Assembly: GCA_963665865.2 (NCBI GenBank)
Contig: CAXXWF010000001.1
Coordinates: 1,178,001 to 1,242,000 of the forward strand
DNA: 64,000 bases
Direction of reading: 5' to 3'
Source of the DNA: PHAA01 sp963665865
GTDB taxonomy: Bacteria > Bacillota > Syntrophomonadia > Syntrophomonadales > Syntrophomonadaceae
The position numbers and the translations under genes are program-made. Positions 25,644-33,760 of the stretch are shown here, one piece after another. How positions within the stretch are numbered: the stretch's first letter is position 1; the number at the start of each line of letters is the position of its first letter. The notes beneath the pieces were generated by a model. The model saw only the letters and a list, made by a program, of their open reading frames with translations, did not search any database and was not told the DNA's origin.

Positions 25644-26774
25644 ATGATATTTAGGCATTTTCTAAATAAAAAGGGTTTATGGATTGCATGGCTGGCTGTT
25701 ATTATGATGGCATTTGCCATCCCAGTAAATGCCGCTACTTATACATATGACGATTTGGGCAGATTAACTTCTGTGACCACTGCTAGTGGTCCAAGCTCTA
25801 CCTATACCTATGATGCAGGGGGAAACATCCTAAGTGTGGTAAGCCAGGGATCTCCGGCTATGATATCCTCCGATCCGCAGAACCTGGCTGCCAATGTGCC
25901 GGTCGATAAGACCATACAAGTTCGTTTTAATAAGAATATTGAGCAGGGAACCAATTTCTCTGAAATTAGCCTAACTACGGGCCAGGATACAATTTCCATT
26001 ACTAACACGGTAACAGATGAAATACTAAGTGTGGATCCAGTTAAAAACCTGGTCGAAAGCACTTCTTACACCTTACATATTCCCGCTGGTGCCATAAAAT
26101 TCGTATCTGGAATTCAGTCCAATACTGAGATAACCGTACAGTTTACTACTGCAGCTCCTGGCTTAAATATGGTCAGCAGCGACCCGGTTAATAACGCAAC
26201 CGGTGTGCCGATGGAGCAGACTATTACGGTTACCTTTAGCCAAGATGTCCAGGCTGGCGACAACTATAATAATATCAGTTTGACCGCTGGGGGGCTGCCA
26301 GTTTCTACTAGCAATAGCATATCAGGAAGTGTTTTAACGGTAGATCCTACAGCTGATCTGGTCGGAACAACTGAGCATATCCTAACTCTCCCGGCAGGGG
26401 CTCTAAACGAAGCTTCAAGAAGCGCAAGCAATAGTGAAATAACTCTGCAGTTTACGACTGTAGGCTCAAATCTCAGTATGCTAAGCAGCGATCCAATTAA
26501 CAACGCAACCGGTGTACCGATGGAGCAGACGATTACGGTTACCTTTAGCCAAAATGTCCAGGCTGGCGATAACTATAATAATATCAGTTTGACCGCTGGG
26601 GGGCTGCCAGTTTCTACTAGCAATAGCATATCAGGAAGTGTTTTAACGGTAGATCCTACAGCTGATCTGGCCGGAACAACTGAGCATATCCTAACCATCC
26701 CGGCAGGGGCGCTGAAGAACATGGATAATTCAGCGTTGAATTCGCAAATAACTACACAGTTTACAACTGGATGA
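25644..26774 (+). CDS. Secreted orphan YD-repeat protein with three Ig-like (Big_5) domains
   Basis: 376 residues. The signal peptide ends in PVNA-A (about residue 31). It is followed by just two YD motifs (TYTYDDLGRLTSV and STYTYDAGGNILSV), clearly derived from an RHS protein, then three bacterial Ig-like Big_5 domains of about 103 residues (SSDPQNLAANVPVDKTI, SSDPVNNATGVPMEQTI, SSDPINNATGVPMEQTI). The second and third domains are nearly identical. No tip or enzyme follows. It may be a surface adhesin or a broken-off start of a second RHS gene. ATG 25644 follows AAGGAGAAGG. Confidence 0.82.
   Translation: MIFRHFLNKKGLWIAWLAVIMMAFAIPVNAATYTYDDLGRLTSVTTASGPSSTYTYDAGGNILSVVSQGSPAMISSDPQNLAANVPVDKTIQVRFNKNIEQGTNFSEISLTTGQDTISITNTVTDEILSVDPVKNLVESTSYTLHIPAGAIKFVSGIQSNTEITVQFTTAAPGLNMVSSDPVNNATGVPMEQTITVTFSQDVQAGDNYNNISLTAGGLPVSTSNSISGSVLTVDPTADLVGTTEHILTLPAGALNEASRSASNSEITLQFTTVGSNLSMLSSDPINNATGVPMEQTITVTFSQNVQAGDNYNNISLTAGGLPVSTSNSISGSVLTVDPTADLAGTTEHILTIPAGALKNMDNSALNSQITTQFTTG
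26180..26710 (+). repeat. Tandem near-identical 309-bp units encoding Ig-like domains
   Basis: About 220 bp beginning near 26180 recurs almost base for base near 26489 (period 309 bp, 103 codons). Only scattered differences are visible, which points to recent duplication or ongoing homogenisation and makes copy-number change likely. Confidence 0.85.
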
Positions 26775-26819
26775 TGATTAGAACTATAACGCTTTTACAA
26801 GATATATGATTAATAAGAA

Positions 26820-26857
26820 TCAGCCCAGGAACATCTAGCCCGGCTGAAATATTTTTC
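26820..26857 (+). terminator. Possible terminator of the Ig-like gene
   Basis: TCAGCC/GGCTGA with a 16-nt loop is followed by AATATTTTT. The stem is short, so support is moderate. Confidence 0.45.
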
Positions 26858-27301
26858 GCTAAACTCATTTGCTGTAGCAAGGGAATTCTCGGCAGAAAGA
26901 AAAAAACATAATCCCATTCACTGTGGAATTCTAATTTTGCAGTTAGCACCTACCACCTGAGAAGCCTTCTTTCTCGAGGGGCTTTAAGGGGAAATCAATT
27001 TGGACAGCTCAAGAAGGCTGTTCATGGGTACCGCTGAGCGAAGCTTAAATCACGAACTGCGCTAGGAGAGACCCGGCAGGTCTTTGAAAGTGGCAATATT
27101 GTAAAAGTTCGAGATTTAGAACACTATTAGACTTAAACGTGTATTCAAAAGAAATTGAGTAAGGAAGCAACAGTATCTGATACGGTTTCACTTTCCTTAG
27201 ATGATCAAGCCGTAGTATCCAAAGACTAAAAAATCCTCGGCCATTAGCCCGGTACACATCCTACTGCAACTTTCTGATTAAAATAACAACATTCCAGAAA
27301 A
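26858..27301. other. Intergenic stretch without recognised features
   Basis: About 440 nt. Open frames here lack ribosome sites and family likeness. A weak AAGCC/GGGCTT stem is present near 26962-26985. Nothing else can be supported. Confidence 0.4.
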
Positions 27302-27327
27302 CAAAAAATCCCGCCGGCTACGGCGGG
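27302..27327 (-). terminator. Terminator of the tRNA-Lys gene
   Basis: Reading the minus strand, CCCGCCG-TAGC-CGGCGGG is followed by ATTTTTTG, 15 nt past the tRNA 3' end. Confidence 0.85.
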
Positions 27328-27341
27328 TTCTTTGTTTTGTT

Positions 27342-27417
27342 TGGTGGGCCATGGGGGAGTTGAACCCTCAACCTTGTGATTAAGAGTCACCTGCTCTGCC
27401 AATTGAGCTAATGGCCC
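27342..27417 (-). tRNA. tRNA-Lys (anticodon CTT)
   Basis: A full cloverleaf on the minus strand with CCA encoded. The acceptor stem is GGGCCAT/ATGGCCC with discriminator A, the D stem is GCTC/GAGC, and the anticodon loop is CTCTTAA. Two stems carry mismatches by my folding: G-A at the top of the anticodon stem and A-C in the T stem (GAGGG/CCCCC). It may therefore be a slightly degenerate or secondary lysine tRNA. Confidence 0.85.
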
Positions 27418-27528
27418 AGGATGGTTATTTACAACAATTAAGATTATAACCCCTGCGTTTAAATAAATCAATATCGAACAGGAAATATCTGCTGAATGCA
27501 GAACTATTAGGAGACAGGGGGCGATATT

Positions 27529-28284
27529 ATGCAGGATTTGACTATTATTAACAAATATAATGAAAAGCTGGCTGCATATTTGTTTGAACCATCGGCAAAT
27601 GGACAGTATATGATGGTGATATGTCACGGATTCAGAGGAGCCAAGGAAAATGGAGGCAAAGTATTTGCCTTTGCGCAAAAGCTTCAGGGATTAGGTTTAG
27701 GTGTCCTGGCGTTTGATTTTAACGGTAGCGGCTGCAGTGAAGGCGATTTCTTGAATAATACTCTATCACGGCAGGCGGATGATCTGCGGCAGGTTATTGA
27801 TCATATAAGTGATAAGTTCTCGTTGCCGATAATTCTGCTGGGCAGAAGTTTTGGGGGAAGCACTATTCTGGCTGGAGGAGCCGGTGATGCAAGGATTGCT
27901 GGCTACATACTCTGGTCGACTCCAGTATTCATGCACCAGACCTTCGCTGCGATCATGCCTGAAGAAATTAAGCAGCTGCAGCAGGGCAATACCGTAAGGA
28001 TAAAGGATGAAGCCGGGGAATATTGGCTTCATCCTGATCTAATCTTGGATTTCACCCAACACGACATGGATTCCTATTTGCTTAAGATTAAGTCGATACC
28101 GACGTTAATCGTTCATGCCAATGATGATGAGGTGGTAGATTCGTCTAATGCTTTGCATATGAAAGGTATATTAGAGAACTACAGCGTACGCATGTTGGAC
28201 CATGCCGGACACAGGTTTCTTGATAAGGTAGCCGAAAGAGAGGCTATTACGATTGACTGGTTGAAGGATACCTTCAGATTATGA
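27529..28284 (+). CDS. Alpha/beta hydrolase (S33-type)
   Basis: 251 residues, cytoplasmic. The fold signatures are complete: oxyanion HG in ICHGFRG, nucleophile elbow GRSFGG with Ser near residue 108, acid Asp in HANDDEVV, and catalytic His in DHAGHRF. The sequence resembles the serine-aminopeptidase/feruloyl-esterase-like group, so an esterase or thioesterase acting on small acyl substrates is likely. The substrate is unknown. It is convergent with the polysaccharide deacetylase gene, overlapping by 6 nt. The start ATG 27529 follows AGACAGGGGGCG. Confidence 0.85.
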   Translation: MQDLTIINKYNEKLAAYLFEPSANGQYMMVICHGFRGAKENGGKVFAFAQKLQGLGLGVLAFDFNGSGCSEGDFLNNTLSRQADDLRQVIDHISDKFSLPIILLGRSFGGSTILAGGAGDARIAGYILWSTPVFMHQTFAAIMPEEIKQLQQGNTVRIKDEAGEYWLHPDLILDFTQHDMDSYLLKIKSIPTLIVHANDDEVVDSSNALHMKGILENYSVRMLDHAGHRFLDKVAEREAITIDWLKDTFRL

Positions 28285-29157
28285 CTTGGGGATGTTTTTG
28301 GCAAAATTCTCGAGAGTAATCCACCCGGGGACCCTAATTCTGGGGATAAGGTAAAAGTTGCTCTTGGGTGTAGCGTTACCGTATACAACCGTAACCGCTG
28401 AAGTATAACCGGCATCTCTAACTACCTTGGGTGTATCTTGGCCATAGGCTCCACTGGGGTAGCAGAACGATTTGACGGTGACACCCAGTTTATTCTCGAG
28501 TATCTTCTTTGAACCAATGATTTCGTCAGACTGTACAGATGCACTCGCCTTTTTTAGATCTTTGTGATTCTGGGAGTGACTGCCTATTTCCATGCCTTCT
28601 GCCTGTATTGTTCTAATCTCCTCCCAGGTTAGGTAATTATATAGACCAGGGAACGAAGTGATCACATATATAGTGCCAGTAAAACCATGTTCCTTCATAA
28701 TGGGCCAGGCTTTAGTATAAAACGACTCATATCCGTCATCAAAAGTTATCACTATAGTCTTAGCGGGAATTTGTCCACTGACCAACATTCCCAGGGCTTC
28801 AGTCATAGTTACAGTATGATAACCGTTTTGGGACAGGTAATTCATTTGGTCGCAAAATTTCTCGGTCGGTACATAGAGACTGTTAGGACCATTACCGATT
28901 TCATGATACATTAGAATAGGAATCGAAACGGCCACAGGCTTATGGTTGGTAGGTGAAGTCGACGGCTTTTCCCCCTGGCCGGTTATAGGATCGGGGGGAG
29001 CCAGCTCAGGAAGAGGAGTCTGATTCTGCGTATCAGTACTGGATATTTGTACATTACTGCCAGATTTGCTATCGAGATATATTCCCATACCAAAATTGAG
29101 GCCTAGAATAACGCCAATTATTAAGATAGGGAATAGGTACACCAAATACTTTTTCAA
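28279..29157 (-). CDS. Polysaccharide deacetylase (NodB/CE4 domain)
   Basis: 292 residues with an N-terminal membrane anchor (about residues 4-24) and a Ser/Pro/Thr linker, so the enzyme faces outward. The CE4 motifs are visible: MYHEIG, TFDDGYESF (catalytic base and metal Asp), GSHSQNHKDL (metal-binding H-x3-H), and FCYPSGAYG. Such enzymes remove N-acetyl groups from peptidoglycan or secondary wall glycans, which raises lysozyme resistance. Length and motif order are typical. Confidence 0.9.
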   Translation of the reverse strand: MKKYLVYLFPILIIGVILGLNFGMGIYLDSKSGSNVQISSTDTQNQTPLPELAPPDPITGQGEKPSTSPTNHKPVAVSIPILMYHEIGNGPNSLYVPTEKFCDQMNYLSQNGYHTVTMTEALGMLVSGQIPAKTIVITFDDGYESFYTKAWPIMKEHGFTGTIYVITSFPGLYNYLTWEEIRTIQAEGMEIGSHSQNHKDLKKASASVQSDEIIGSKKILENKLGVTVKSFCYPSGAYGQDTPKVVRDAGYTSAVTVVYGNATPKSNFYLIPRIRVPGWITLENFAKNIPKS

Positions 29158-29220
29158 GCTTTATCCTTCCTTGTAACTGGATGTAAAAAAGCCACCCTAT
29201 GGCAGCTAATTAAGTTTAGA

Positions 29221-29295
29221 TGGTACGCCCGAGAGGAATCGAACCTCCGCACCCGGCTCCGGAGGCCGGTGCTCTATCCACTGAGCTACGGGCGC
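29221..29295 (-). tRNA. tRNA-Arg (anticodon CCG)
   Basis: Cloverleaf on the minus strand with CCA encoded. The acceptor is GCGCCCG/CGGGCGT (terminal G-U), the D stem GCTC/GAGC, the anticodon arm CCGGC-CTCCGGA-GCCGG, and the T arm GGAGG-TTCGATT-CCTCT. Confidence 0.93.
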
Positions 29296-29366
29296 ACACT
29301 GCGTACTGATTATATCAGAATATCCGAAACAGGTCAAAGGCTAAGGTGTTATATCCTCAACAAACT

Positions 29367-29409
29367 TTCAGCTAGCGTTCAGTGAAGTTTCAGGTTAGAA
29401 ATGGATAAT
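29367..29409 (+). promoter_or_regulatory. Three 11-bp-phased TTCAG repeats plus -10 box upstream of macA
   Basis: TTCAG occurs at 29367, 29378 and 29389, spaced exactly 11 bp, with GATAAT at 29404-29409 starting 15 nt after the last repeat. Direct repeats of 11 bp abutting the -10 region are the usual binding pattern of OmpR/PhoB-family activators. The same arrangement recurs at 35300-35375. Confidence 0.7.
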
Positions 29410-29484
29410 ATAGACATATTCATAAAACAGGGCAGATTTATTTAGATCAGATAAAAAAATACATATATGGAGTGGTGAATATTT

Positions 29485-30858
29485 ATGTCAGAAACCCCGA
29501 AAATCCCAACAGAAAATGAGCATGTTCATATTGAGGATGATGCTCCCGAATCCAGCTCGGCGAATGCCCCCCTGGATCCGCAGCAAGTGAAAAAAGTGCT
29601 GATCAAAAAACGTATCCAGGGGATGTCCACCTCGAAGAAGATTATATGGCTGATAGTCATATTGCTGCTCATTGGGGGATCAGGTTATGGTTACTCCAAA
29701 GTGAAAAGCAGTAAAAGTACCGATACTTATTCTACTTCGACGGTAAAAAAAGGGACGGTAACGGATTATATTGAGGCCACCGGTACTTTGCAAGCGACAA
29801 AGTCATCCGCTATGGGTTTCAAAAATGACGATACCATTACTGCCATCAATGTACAATCCGGCGACCATGTCACTGCCGGGCAGATTTTGGCGGAACAGGA
29901 TCCGGCTACCCTAAAGACTGCCTTGCAGCAAGCGCAGAGCACGGTCAGCAAGGATCAAATCAATTTAAAATCATCCAGCCTAACCAATGATATCAACCTC
30001 AAGACCTTGAAACAACAACAGCAGCTTTTTGCGGCAGGTGCCATATCGCAAAGCGATCTGGATACCGCCCAAAATAACTCTGCGAAGAGTCAATGGGACT
30101 TGGAATTAGCCCAGGCCACCCTGGCCAGTGACCAGACTAAATTAGCCCAGGCACAGACCGATCTGGCTGAGGCCACTCTTGTAGCGCCTTTTGATGGTAT
30201 CATTGGGGCGGTAAATGGGCAGGTAGGCCAGATTAATGGTATCAACTCCTCTTCCAGCACCTTGCTTACCGTTATGAGCAATGAATTGGAGATAAGCACA
30301 TTGGTGAATGAAGCGGATATAGGAAGGGTCCAGGTGGGCCAGTCTGTGGAATTTACCAGCTCAGCGTTTAGCAACAAAACTTTCACTGGCAAAGTACTGA
30401 GAATTACTCCCGCAGCCACGACCGTGAGTAGTGTCCAATATTATCCGGTCTTGATTTCCTGTAATGATCCCGATGGAGTCTTGCTATCGGGAATGTCTGT
30501 CTCGGTCAAAATAATAGTTGCCCGGGTGAGTGATACCCTGACCGTGCCTATGATGGCGGTGAGCTATGCCGAAACCTATCTCAAGAGCAATCCGACGCTG
30601 GCTCCCAGCGGTGGCGGCAAGGCTGTAGTAATCATGCAAAACAACCTGCCGGTGGTGAAAGCCGTAACTTTGGGTATCAGCGACGGCTCCAATTATGTGG
30701 TGAGCGAAGGCTTGAATGAAGGCGACAAAGTGATTGTAGGCACCAACAGTACTGCTACGACCAGCTCGAGCTCCAGTTCCAGCAGTTCAACTAAAAGTTC
30801 AACTAAAACTTCAACCCAGGGAGGCGCAAATATGGGAGGGCCTCCTGGCGGATTTTAG
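29485..30858 (+). CDS. MacA-like membrane-fusion/adaptor protein
   Basis: 457 residues. A polar cytoplasmic N-terminus (about 1-50) precedes one TM helix (IIWLIVILLLIGGSGYGY). Then come lipoyl/barrel-sandwich halves (AINVQSGDHVTAGQILAEQD and APFDGIIGAVNGQVGQI) around a coiled-coil hairpin with Gln- and Ala-rich heptads, a beta-barrel, and a Ser/Gly-rich tail (SSSSSS, GGPPGGF). It is the adaptor of a MacAB-type ABC exporter for peptides or lipids, transcribed with the ATPase and permease that follow. Confidence 0.88.
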   Translation: MSETPKIPTENEHVHIEDDAPESSSANAPLDPQQVKKVLIKKRIQGMSTSKKIIWLIVILLLIGGSGYGYSKVKSSKSTDTYSTSTVKKGTVTDYIEATGTLQATKSSAMGFKNDDTITAINVQSGDHVTAGQILAEQDPATLKTALQQAQSTVSKDQINLKSSSLTNDINLKTLKQQQQLFAAGAISQSDLDTAQNNSAKSQWDLELAQATLASDQTKLAQAQTDLAEATLVAPFDGIIGAVNGQVGQINGINSSSSTLLTVMSNELEISTLVNEADIGRVQVGQSVEFTSSAFSNKTFTGKVLRITPAATTVSSVQYYPVLISCNDPDGVLLSGMSVSVKIIVARVSDTLTVPMMAVSYAETYLKSNPTLAPSGGGKAVVIMQNNLPVVKAVTLGISDGSNYVVSEGLNEGDKVIVGTNSTATTSSSSSSSSSTKSSTKTSTQGGANMGGPPGGF

Positions 30859-30885
30859 GAATAGAGGATAGCGAGGATAAAGGAC

Positions 30886-31611
30886 ATGGCTAAAAATCTG
30901 ATTACTCTAAAAGATATAAACAAAACCTACTATGGGGCTGGTGAGCCGGTTTATGCCCTGCGTTCGATATCACTGGAGATAAACTCCGGAGAAATGGTGG
31001 CCATCATGGGCCCTTCCGGTTCCGGCAAATCAACTATGATGAATCTGCTGGGCTGCCTGGATAAGCCTGATTCTGGAATATACACCTTTGCGGACGAGGA
31101 TGTAATGACCTTGGACAGAGACCAACTGGCTCATTTGCGCAGCATCTTCATCGGTTTTGTATTTCAGAACTTTAATCTCATTGGGCGGGCCAGCGCTTTG
31201 GATAATGTGTGCCTGCCGCTGATATATGCCGGAGTCTCTTCTCGGCAGGAACGCGAGGAACGCGGCCGGCACATGCTGAAACTGATGGGACTGGAAGGGC
31301 GGGAAAAACATCTGCCCAAACAGCTGTCCGGCGGGCAGCAACAGCGGGTGGCCATCGCCCGGGCTCTGGTTAATGAACCCGGTCTGCTCCTGGCTGATGA
31401 ACCTACCGGGGCTTTGGACACGCGCACTTCCGTGGAGATCATGCAGCTGCTGCAGTTCTTGAACCGGGAACACGGTCTGACCGTAGTAATCATAACCCAT
31501 GAAACCGAGATCGGCGAACATTGCCAGCGGATTGTGCGCTTGCTTGACGGGCAAATAGTCAAAGACGAGCCGGTTATTAAAGTGAGCCTGAACCAGGCGG
31601 CGGCGATATAA
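30886..31611 (+). CDS. MacB-type ABC transporter ATP-binding protein
   Basis: 241 residues with all ABC motifs: Walker A GPSGSGKST, Q-loop in VFQNFN, signature LSGGQQQRVAIARAL, Walker B LLLADEPTGALD, and H-loop VIITHE. The sequence belongs to the LolD/MacB/FtsE group that powers mechanotransmission exporters. It starts 27 nt after the adaptor gene and 27 nt before the permease, forming one operon. Confidence 0.95.
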   Translation: MAKNLITLKDINKTYYGAGEPVYALRSISLEINSGEMVAIMGPSGSGKSTMMNLLGCLDKPDSGIYTFADEDVMTLDRDQLAHLRSIFIGFVFQNFNLIGRASALDNVCLPLIYAGVSSRQEREERGRHMLKLMGLEGREKHLPKQLSGGQQQRVAIARALVNEPGLLLADEPTGALDTRTSVEIMQLLQFLNREHGLTVVIITHETEIGEHCQRIVRLLDGQIVKDEPVIKVSLNQAAAI

Positions 31612-31638
31612 TAATATGAAAATAAGGCGGGATCAGAG

Positions 31639-32850
31639 ATGGATTTACTCTCGAGTCTGAAAATGGCCTGGCAGAGCCTATTAATAAATAAAATGCGTTC
31701 CTTTCTCACCATGTTGGGAGTAATTATTGGTGTGGGCGCGGTGATAGTAATGGTATCTCTGGGCCAGGGTACTACTTCAGGTATCACCAGCCGTATTTCC
31801 GGCATGGGTTCCAACCTCTTAACCGTTTCAGCCGGAGGCAGTTCCGGACCCATCAGGGGAGTCTCCACTGCTAAACTGACCAATGGTGATGTGGAAGCGA
31901 TCCGGGAATTGCCGCTGGTCCAGTATGTTGCGCCGGAATCCAGTGTCAACAGTGCCACTATAGCTGTGGGCAGCTCTACCTGGACCACCACGGTGGATGG
32001 AACTTCCCCAGAGTTGCAGTTGATTAAAAACAACTGGGCTACCGCGCAGGGGGGATTTTTCACGCAGGAGGACTATGATACTTCCAGCCGAGTGGCAGTG
32101 CTGGGGAATACTGTAGTTGAAAACTTGTTTGGCACCGCCAGTAATGCGGTAGGACAGACTATCAAAATAAATGGGTTGAGCTTCAACGTAATCGGGGTGT
32201 TGGAGGCCAAAGGCAGCTCCACTGGCTCGGATCAGGATGACATTATTTACATCCCACTCAGCACTGCCCAGGAGCGCCTGTTGGGGTCGACCACGGTACG
32301 GTCTATAAACGTGCAAGGCACCAGTGCGGAAGCCCTGACTCCTTTGAAATCTTATATGACTAGCCTGCTGCGCCAGCGGCATCGCCTGGCAACAACCGCC
32401 GACGATGATTTCCGCATCCGCGATATGTCTGAACTGCTGTCGACGCTCGAAGATACTACCAAGATGCTGACCTTCTTGCTGGGAGGAATTGCAGCGGTAT
32501 CATTACTGGTGGGTGGTATCGGAATTATGAACATTATGTTGGTGTCGGTGACCGAGCGTACCAGGGAAATCGGCATTCGCATGGCTATCGGGGCTACTAC
32601 CCGGGCTATCCTGACCCAGTTCTTGATAGAATCCTTGATGCTGTGTTTTATCGGCGGGATAATCGGAGTACTGGTGGGCTGGGGGACCGGTGCCATATTA
32701 AGTGTATTGGCGAGTCTAACCATAAAAATGAGCCTATGGCTGGTGCTTCTATCAATGGGCTTTGCAGTTATGATCGGCGTATTCTTCGGTTATTATCCAG
32801 CCCGTAAAGCCGCCAATCTTAACCCCATTGATGCCCTGCGTTTCGAGTAA
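31639..32850 (+). CDS. MacB-type ABC transporter permease
   Basis: 403 residues. An N-terminal TM helix (SFLTMLGVIIGVGAVIVMVSL) and three C-terminal TM helices (FtsX domain, about residues 275-395) flank a large extracytoplasmic MacB_PCD domain. RTREIGIRMAIGATTRAI before the penultimate helices is the family's coupling motif, and the ending NPIDALRFE is typical. With the two preceding genes it should export antimicrobial peptides, siderophore-like molecules or envelope lipids. An inverted-repeat MITE lies just downstream. Confidence 0.94.
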   Translation: MDLLSSLKMAWQSLLINKMRSFLTMLGVIIGVGAVIVMVSLGQGTTSGITSRISGMGSNLLTVSAGGSSGPIRGVSTAKLTNGDVEAIRELPLVQYVAPESSVNSATIAVGSSTWTTTVDGTSPELQLIKNNWATAQGGFFTQEDYDTSSRVAVLGNTVVENLFGTASNAVGQTIKINGLSFNVIGVLEAKGSSTGSDQDDIIYIPLSTAQERLLGSTTVRSINVQGTSAEALTPLKSYMTSLLRQRHRLATTADDDFRIRDMSELLSTLEDTTKMLTFLLGGIAAVSLLVGGIGIMNIMLVSVTERTREIGIRMAIGATTRAILTQFLIESLMLCFIGGIIGVLVGWGTGAILSVLASLTIKMSLWLVLLSMGFAVMIGVFFGYYPARKAANLNPIDALRFE

Positions 32851-32911
32851 AAGTGGAATTATTAGAGATCAAAGCAAAAGGCTGATAATATTAATAAGAG
32901 AATAGCGTTCG

Positions 32912-32993
32912 TGTCATCCTGAGTGCAACGAAGGATCTCCTTCGGAGAATACTATATTCAGCGATAAGATCCTTCACTTCGTTCAGGATGACA
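32912..32993. repeat. Palindromic MITE, copy 1
   Basis: An about 82-bp element bounded by TGTCATCC and GGATGACA. Its arms pair around a TCTCCTTCGGAGA-type inner hairpin. Two further copies occur in inverted orientation at 42131-42221 and 61587-61678. Similarity to copy 2 extends past both ends (ATAgCGTTCG on one side and ATTACTxTTAGATTTTC on the other). Confidence 0.85.
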
Positions 32994-33076
32994 TTACTTT
33001 TAGATTTTCGTTGGTGGTTATGGCTTGCGGCCATGGGTGGTCAGTATAATGACTTGATGAAGAGTGGTGGAACGGA

Positions 33077-33760
33077 ATGCAGCAAATAAAAGGAATCAAA
33101 ATCTTGTTAGTTGATGATGAACCAAACATCTTGCAATTTTTGGAACTGGGGCTGCAAAATGAAGGTTTTGAAGTGAACTGTGCCAGCGACGGTCCAGCCG
33201 CCATTAACTTGATGAAGCAATTTCAGCCCCATGTAGTTATACTTGATGTCATGATGCCCGGTATGGATGGATTCGAAGTATGCCGCATGCTTAAAAAGAT
33301 GGAGAATGTAGCCATAATCATGCTGACTGCTCGGGATGAGGTTGATGATCGGGTTAAGGGTCTTACGATAGGTGCCGATGACTATATGGTAAAACCATTT
33401 AGTTTTGAGGAGTTGCTGGCCCGCATCTATGCTCGGGTCCGCAATCAATATCCTAATTTATTTGGAGAAGTAGTAATCGGGCAATTTAACATTGATGACC
33501 GCCGCAAAGAGATCAAGCTGGAAGGTCGGGTTCTCGAGCTATCACCAACTGAATATGAACTCCTTAAATATTTAGTGTTTAACCATGGTTTGGTTCTCAG
33601 CAAAAAGATGATTCTCGATAAGGTATGGGGCTATGATTTTGGAGGAGAGGACAATATCGTTGAAGTGTATGTTCGCTCCCTCCGGGAAAAATTAAATGAT
33701 AAAGACCATCAACTGATCCGAACCCTGCGCGGCTCGGGCTATAGAGTAGATTTGTCATGA
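33077..33760 (+). CDS. OmpR/PhoB-family response regulator
   Basis: 227 residues. The receiver domain (about 8-120) has acidic pocket DDEP, phospho-acceptor Asp in VVILDVMMPGMDG (about residue 58), the Thr of MLTARDE, and the Lys of YMVKPFSF. The C-terminal winged helix (about 133-225) carries LSPTEYELLKYL, GYDFGGEDNIVEVYVRSLREKL and the terminal hairpin RTLRGSGYRVD. Its stop overlaps the kinase start as ATGA. The likely targets are the phased TTCAG arrays before macA and before the glycosyltransferase operon. Confidence 0.95.
   Translation: MQQIKGIKILLVDDEPNILQFLELGLQNEGFEVNCASDGPAAINLMKQFQPHVVILDVMMPGMDGFEVCRMLKKMENVAIIMLTARDEVDDRVKGLTIGADDYMVKPFSFEELLARIYARVRNQYPNLFGEVVIGQFNIDDRRKEIKLEGRVLELSPTEYELLKYLVFNHGLVLSKKMILDKVWGYDFGGEDNIVEVYVRSLREKLNDKDHQLIRTLRGSGYRVDLS

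Noticed and set aside
31164..32382. Long minus-strand frames across the MacB ATPase and permease genes
   Set aside because: The plus-strand genes have complete ABC motifs; these frames have none and no start signal.
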